DNA of 7,870 nt from Methanomassiliicoccales archaeon (GTDB lineage: Archaea > Thermoplasmatota > Thermoplasmata > Sysuiplasmatales > Sysuiplasmataceae): positions 1 to 7,870 of the forward strand of contig DAHXLZ010000102.1 in assembly GCA_027365715.1 (NCBI GenBank), written 5' to 3'. The position numbers were made by a program, and so were the translations under genes. Below the pieces are notes generated by a model. That model had not been told where the DNA came from, ran no database searches, and saw nothing but the letters and a program-made list of their open reading frames with translations. Below, piece by piece: positions 6,603 through 7,870 of this stretch. The first letter of the stretch is position 1, and each line of letters starts with the position of its first letter.

Positions 6603-7386
6603 AACTGCACATGGCATTCATCTGGGCACTGAAGATGAAGAGCAGTGCCATCTACGTCGAGTGGATTCCAGGCGCCCTGAGTACCAAGGTTTCCTGGAAT
6701 CCCTCTAAAATTCCGTATGGTCTGATTTCCAGAATACGGCTTCAAGCCGGATGCATGGCTGTTGCAGCACACCTTCCGATTGTTCCACAATTGACATGCC
6801 CTTGCCATCTCGGAACTATTCGTTTGAATGCTGCTTAGCTTGATGGGGACCGCCTGACATATCTCTGTGTGCTTTACATCCCGTAAGGGCAGCAGCACCT
6901 GCCTGCGGTCCACACTTACGCCATCCTGCCCAGTGGCCCTTTGCTCTCTCCCTTTATTATCGGGGAAGTCATCACTCATATGACCACATCCGAATCTCCG
7001 TCCTTCCTCAGGCAGCGTTGGCACTTGGCATTCCGCTGCATGTCCTTCCACTCATTGGCTCGTGGCGAAGGGCGGATACTCCCTGCTTTGCCTCCCAATC
7101 CTTTCAATCGTGCCATCACCTGTACACCGGTGAAGCTCCCTGCGGATGTCCGATACATACCTACAAGGGGAGTGCTGTCTTCACCACGTAGCAAAGGGTT
7201 CGACCTTCCCATTATCCCACAACCGTGTTCGCGTGGGTTTCCGTTACGATGTGTCGGATGGTGTTCGCTCTCACTATGGCCCGACTGATAGCTCGCATTC
7301 CTGCACGGTCCCTTACGGCGAATGCTTTATCCTCCTGGCTTTCACAGGGTACGTTACCGTATTCCTGCGCCGGATTCGCTACATGA
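6603..7386. other. No assignable gene; probable mobile-element debris with inverted repeats
   Basis: No frame on either strand gives a product I recognise. Open stretches exist on both strands (for example minus 6584-7051 and plus 6941-7288), but they lack ribosome sites and family motifs. The stretch begins with a TATA-like TTATATA (6595-6601) that has no clear gene behind it. Several inverted repeats lie in 6663-6750. A plus-strand frame open from about 7137 to 7505 carries FTGYVTVFLRRIR near its end, weakly like the segment before the integrase core in IS3-type orfB, so part of this stretch may be the decayed upstream half of the transposase at 7387-7620. Confidence 0.4.
6663..6702. repeat. 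Perfect 10-bp inverted repeat
   Basis: GGATTCCAGG (6663-6672) and CCTGGAATCC (6693-6702) are exact reverse complements around a 20-base loop. A second smaller stem follows: CCGTAT (6713-6718) with ATACGG (6734-6739), then CGGC-TTCAA-GCCG. Together they could be folded RNA, a subterminal IS repeat, or relics; their role is unknown. Confidence 0.5.
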
Positions 7387-7620
7387 CCTATCGGACAATC
7401 TGTCATTGTCAGACTCTCACTGACTGGATTAAGAAGTTTACAGGCTGCGATGCCACAGACAGGGAACCTCATTTCAGGCGTTCCCGATGTCAGGTGGTAC
7501 ACTGACATCACATACATCGAAACAACAGACTTCGGCAGCTGCTCATTCATCGAAATAGAGGATTCATGCACGAGGGACATACGCGCTTGGGACTTCCTCG
7601 TATCGTGCGGCACTTACAGA
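7387..7620 (+). pseudogene. Truncated IS3/IS481-type integrase-core transposase
   Basis: The frame shows GLRSLQAAMPQTG, then PDVRWYTDITYIETTDFG, then IEIEDSCTRDIRAWDFLVSC. This is the opening of an rve (integrase core) domain: W-Y-T-D-I-T-Y-I carries the first catalytic Asp (codon 7504-7506), and 'ieDscTRdIrawdf' matches the family's 'vvDlfSRkivGw'. The segment before it (LxxxGLxxxxMPxTG) fits the 'yRlmr.~GL' linker of IS3 orfB. Homology stops near 7615-7621, where the frame runs into the antisense of anmK, so the second Asp and the Glu are missing. Upstream, the frame is blocked by TGA at 7384-7386 while another frame stays open, implying a frameshift between the N-terminal half and the core. 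It is an inactive remnant. IS3 versus IS481 cannot be decided from this piece. Confidence 0.7.
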
Positions 7621-7870
7621 GCGGTGCCCCCATTCCTCCGGCTGCAACGTCACCATACCTCATGTCGGTAATAACTGGTCTTCCCAGTTTCAATGCAAGC
7701 GGTTCCACAGCTCCTATCTGGAATGTGCCAAGGCCGGAACGCCCTTTATGTTCCATATGATGGAGTGTGTGCCCTGAAAAGACTGCCATATCCACGCTGT
7801 GCTGAAGGAGGGGCGGAATTGACAGCAATGCCCTGCCCAGGAGCCAATGGGCCCTGTTTATGTCGGCAAG
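7547..7870 (-). pseudogene. anmK: Anhydro-N-acetylmuramic acid kinase, 3'-truncated, 5' end beyond window
   Basis: The minus-strand frame enters at the right edge (LADINRAHWLLGRALL) and includes FSGHTLHH (family CHGQTVxH), LGTFQIG (family TLQIGD), and PVITDMRYGDVAAGGMGAPL, the strongest AnmK block (family VxDFRxxDxAxGGxGAPL). By comparison with the roughly 370-residue E. coli enzyme, this covers about residues 58-143. Homology ends exactly after GAPL, at codon 7621-7619. The frame then reads 23 unrelated residues (CKCRTIRGSPKRVC...) before a stop at 7549-7547, so the sugar-binding and C-terminal ATPase parts are absent. AnmK normally phosphorylates anhydro-N-acetylmuramic acid in cell-wall recycling; archaeal homologues lacking murein have unclear substrates. 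The truncation coincides with the transposase remnant on the other strand. The family call is firm; loss of function is inferred from the missing half. Confidence 0.8.

Noticed and set aside
6584..7051. Minus-strand open frame of 155 codons
   Set aside because: No recognisable motif, no ribosome site, no promoter at sensible spacing, and comparable open stretches occur on the opposite strand. Treated as chance or relic.
7190..7210. tRNA T-arm-like GGGTTCGACC
   Set aside because: The flanking bases do not form a 5-bp T stem, and no acceptor, D or anticodon arms are found nearby.
7212..7613. Minus-strand open frame of 133 codons
   Set aside because: It is antisense to the integrase-core frame, which carries the family motif; this frame carries none.
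6603..7620. Group II intron inserted in anmK
   Set aside because: No GUGYG-type 5' end, no domain V hairpin with AGC/AAA features, and no reverse transcriptase; the integrase-core remnant explains the right part better.
1..7870. CRISPR array or defence cluster
   Set aside because: No regularly spaced direct repeats and no cas or known defence-type proteins were seen on either strand.

Overview
The window looks archaeal, most likely from a Thermoplasmata-type organism. This is an inference from gene style, not from a marker gene. The supporting signs are a TATA-like box about 26 bases ahead of the preferred start of livK (leaderless style), T-run terminators without strong hairpins, and a substrate-binding protein held by an N-terminal membrane helix instead of a lipobox and rich in N-x-S/T sequons. 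A Shine-Dalgarno site of the GAGGTGAT type appears inside the operon.

Layout. Positions 1-1506, minus strand, hold a visibly GC-richer insertion-sequence region. A small orfA (104 codons) is followed, with a GTGA stop/start overlap, by a large DDE transposase gene that runs off the left edge. Positions 1660-6421, plus strand, hold a complete high-affinity branched-chain amino acid (LIV/HAAT-type) ABC importer: livK (binding protein), a 220-base gap with T runs, then the tightly packed livH-livM-livG-livF (two permeases, two ATPases). Positions 6422-6602 are AT-rich non-coding sequence with a likely terminator. Positions 6603-7386 hold no gene I can defend, only several short inverted repeats. 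Positions 7387-7620, plus strand, carry the first part of an IS3/IS481-type integrase-core transposase, cut off after its first catalytic Asp. It abuts, head-on, the 5' part of an anhydro-N-acetylmuramic acid kinase gene (anmK, minus strand), whose frame loses homology at about 7619 and which continues past the right edge.

How it works together. LivK captures the ligand outside the cell and delivers it to the LivH/LivM channel, which LivG/LivF drive with ATP. The ligand is probably a branched-chain or other amino acid, but family membership alone does not fix the substrate. livK has its own promoter and a T-rich end, so it may be made in excess over the membrane complex. The transporter is intact and flanked on both sides by mobile-element debris. 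I found no convincing new defence or other undescribed system. The most unusual coding details are the Gly-to-Ser change in the LivF Walker A motif, the atypical LivG signature motif, and the split layout of the left-hand transposase.
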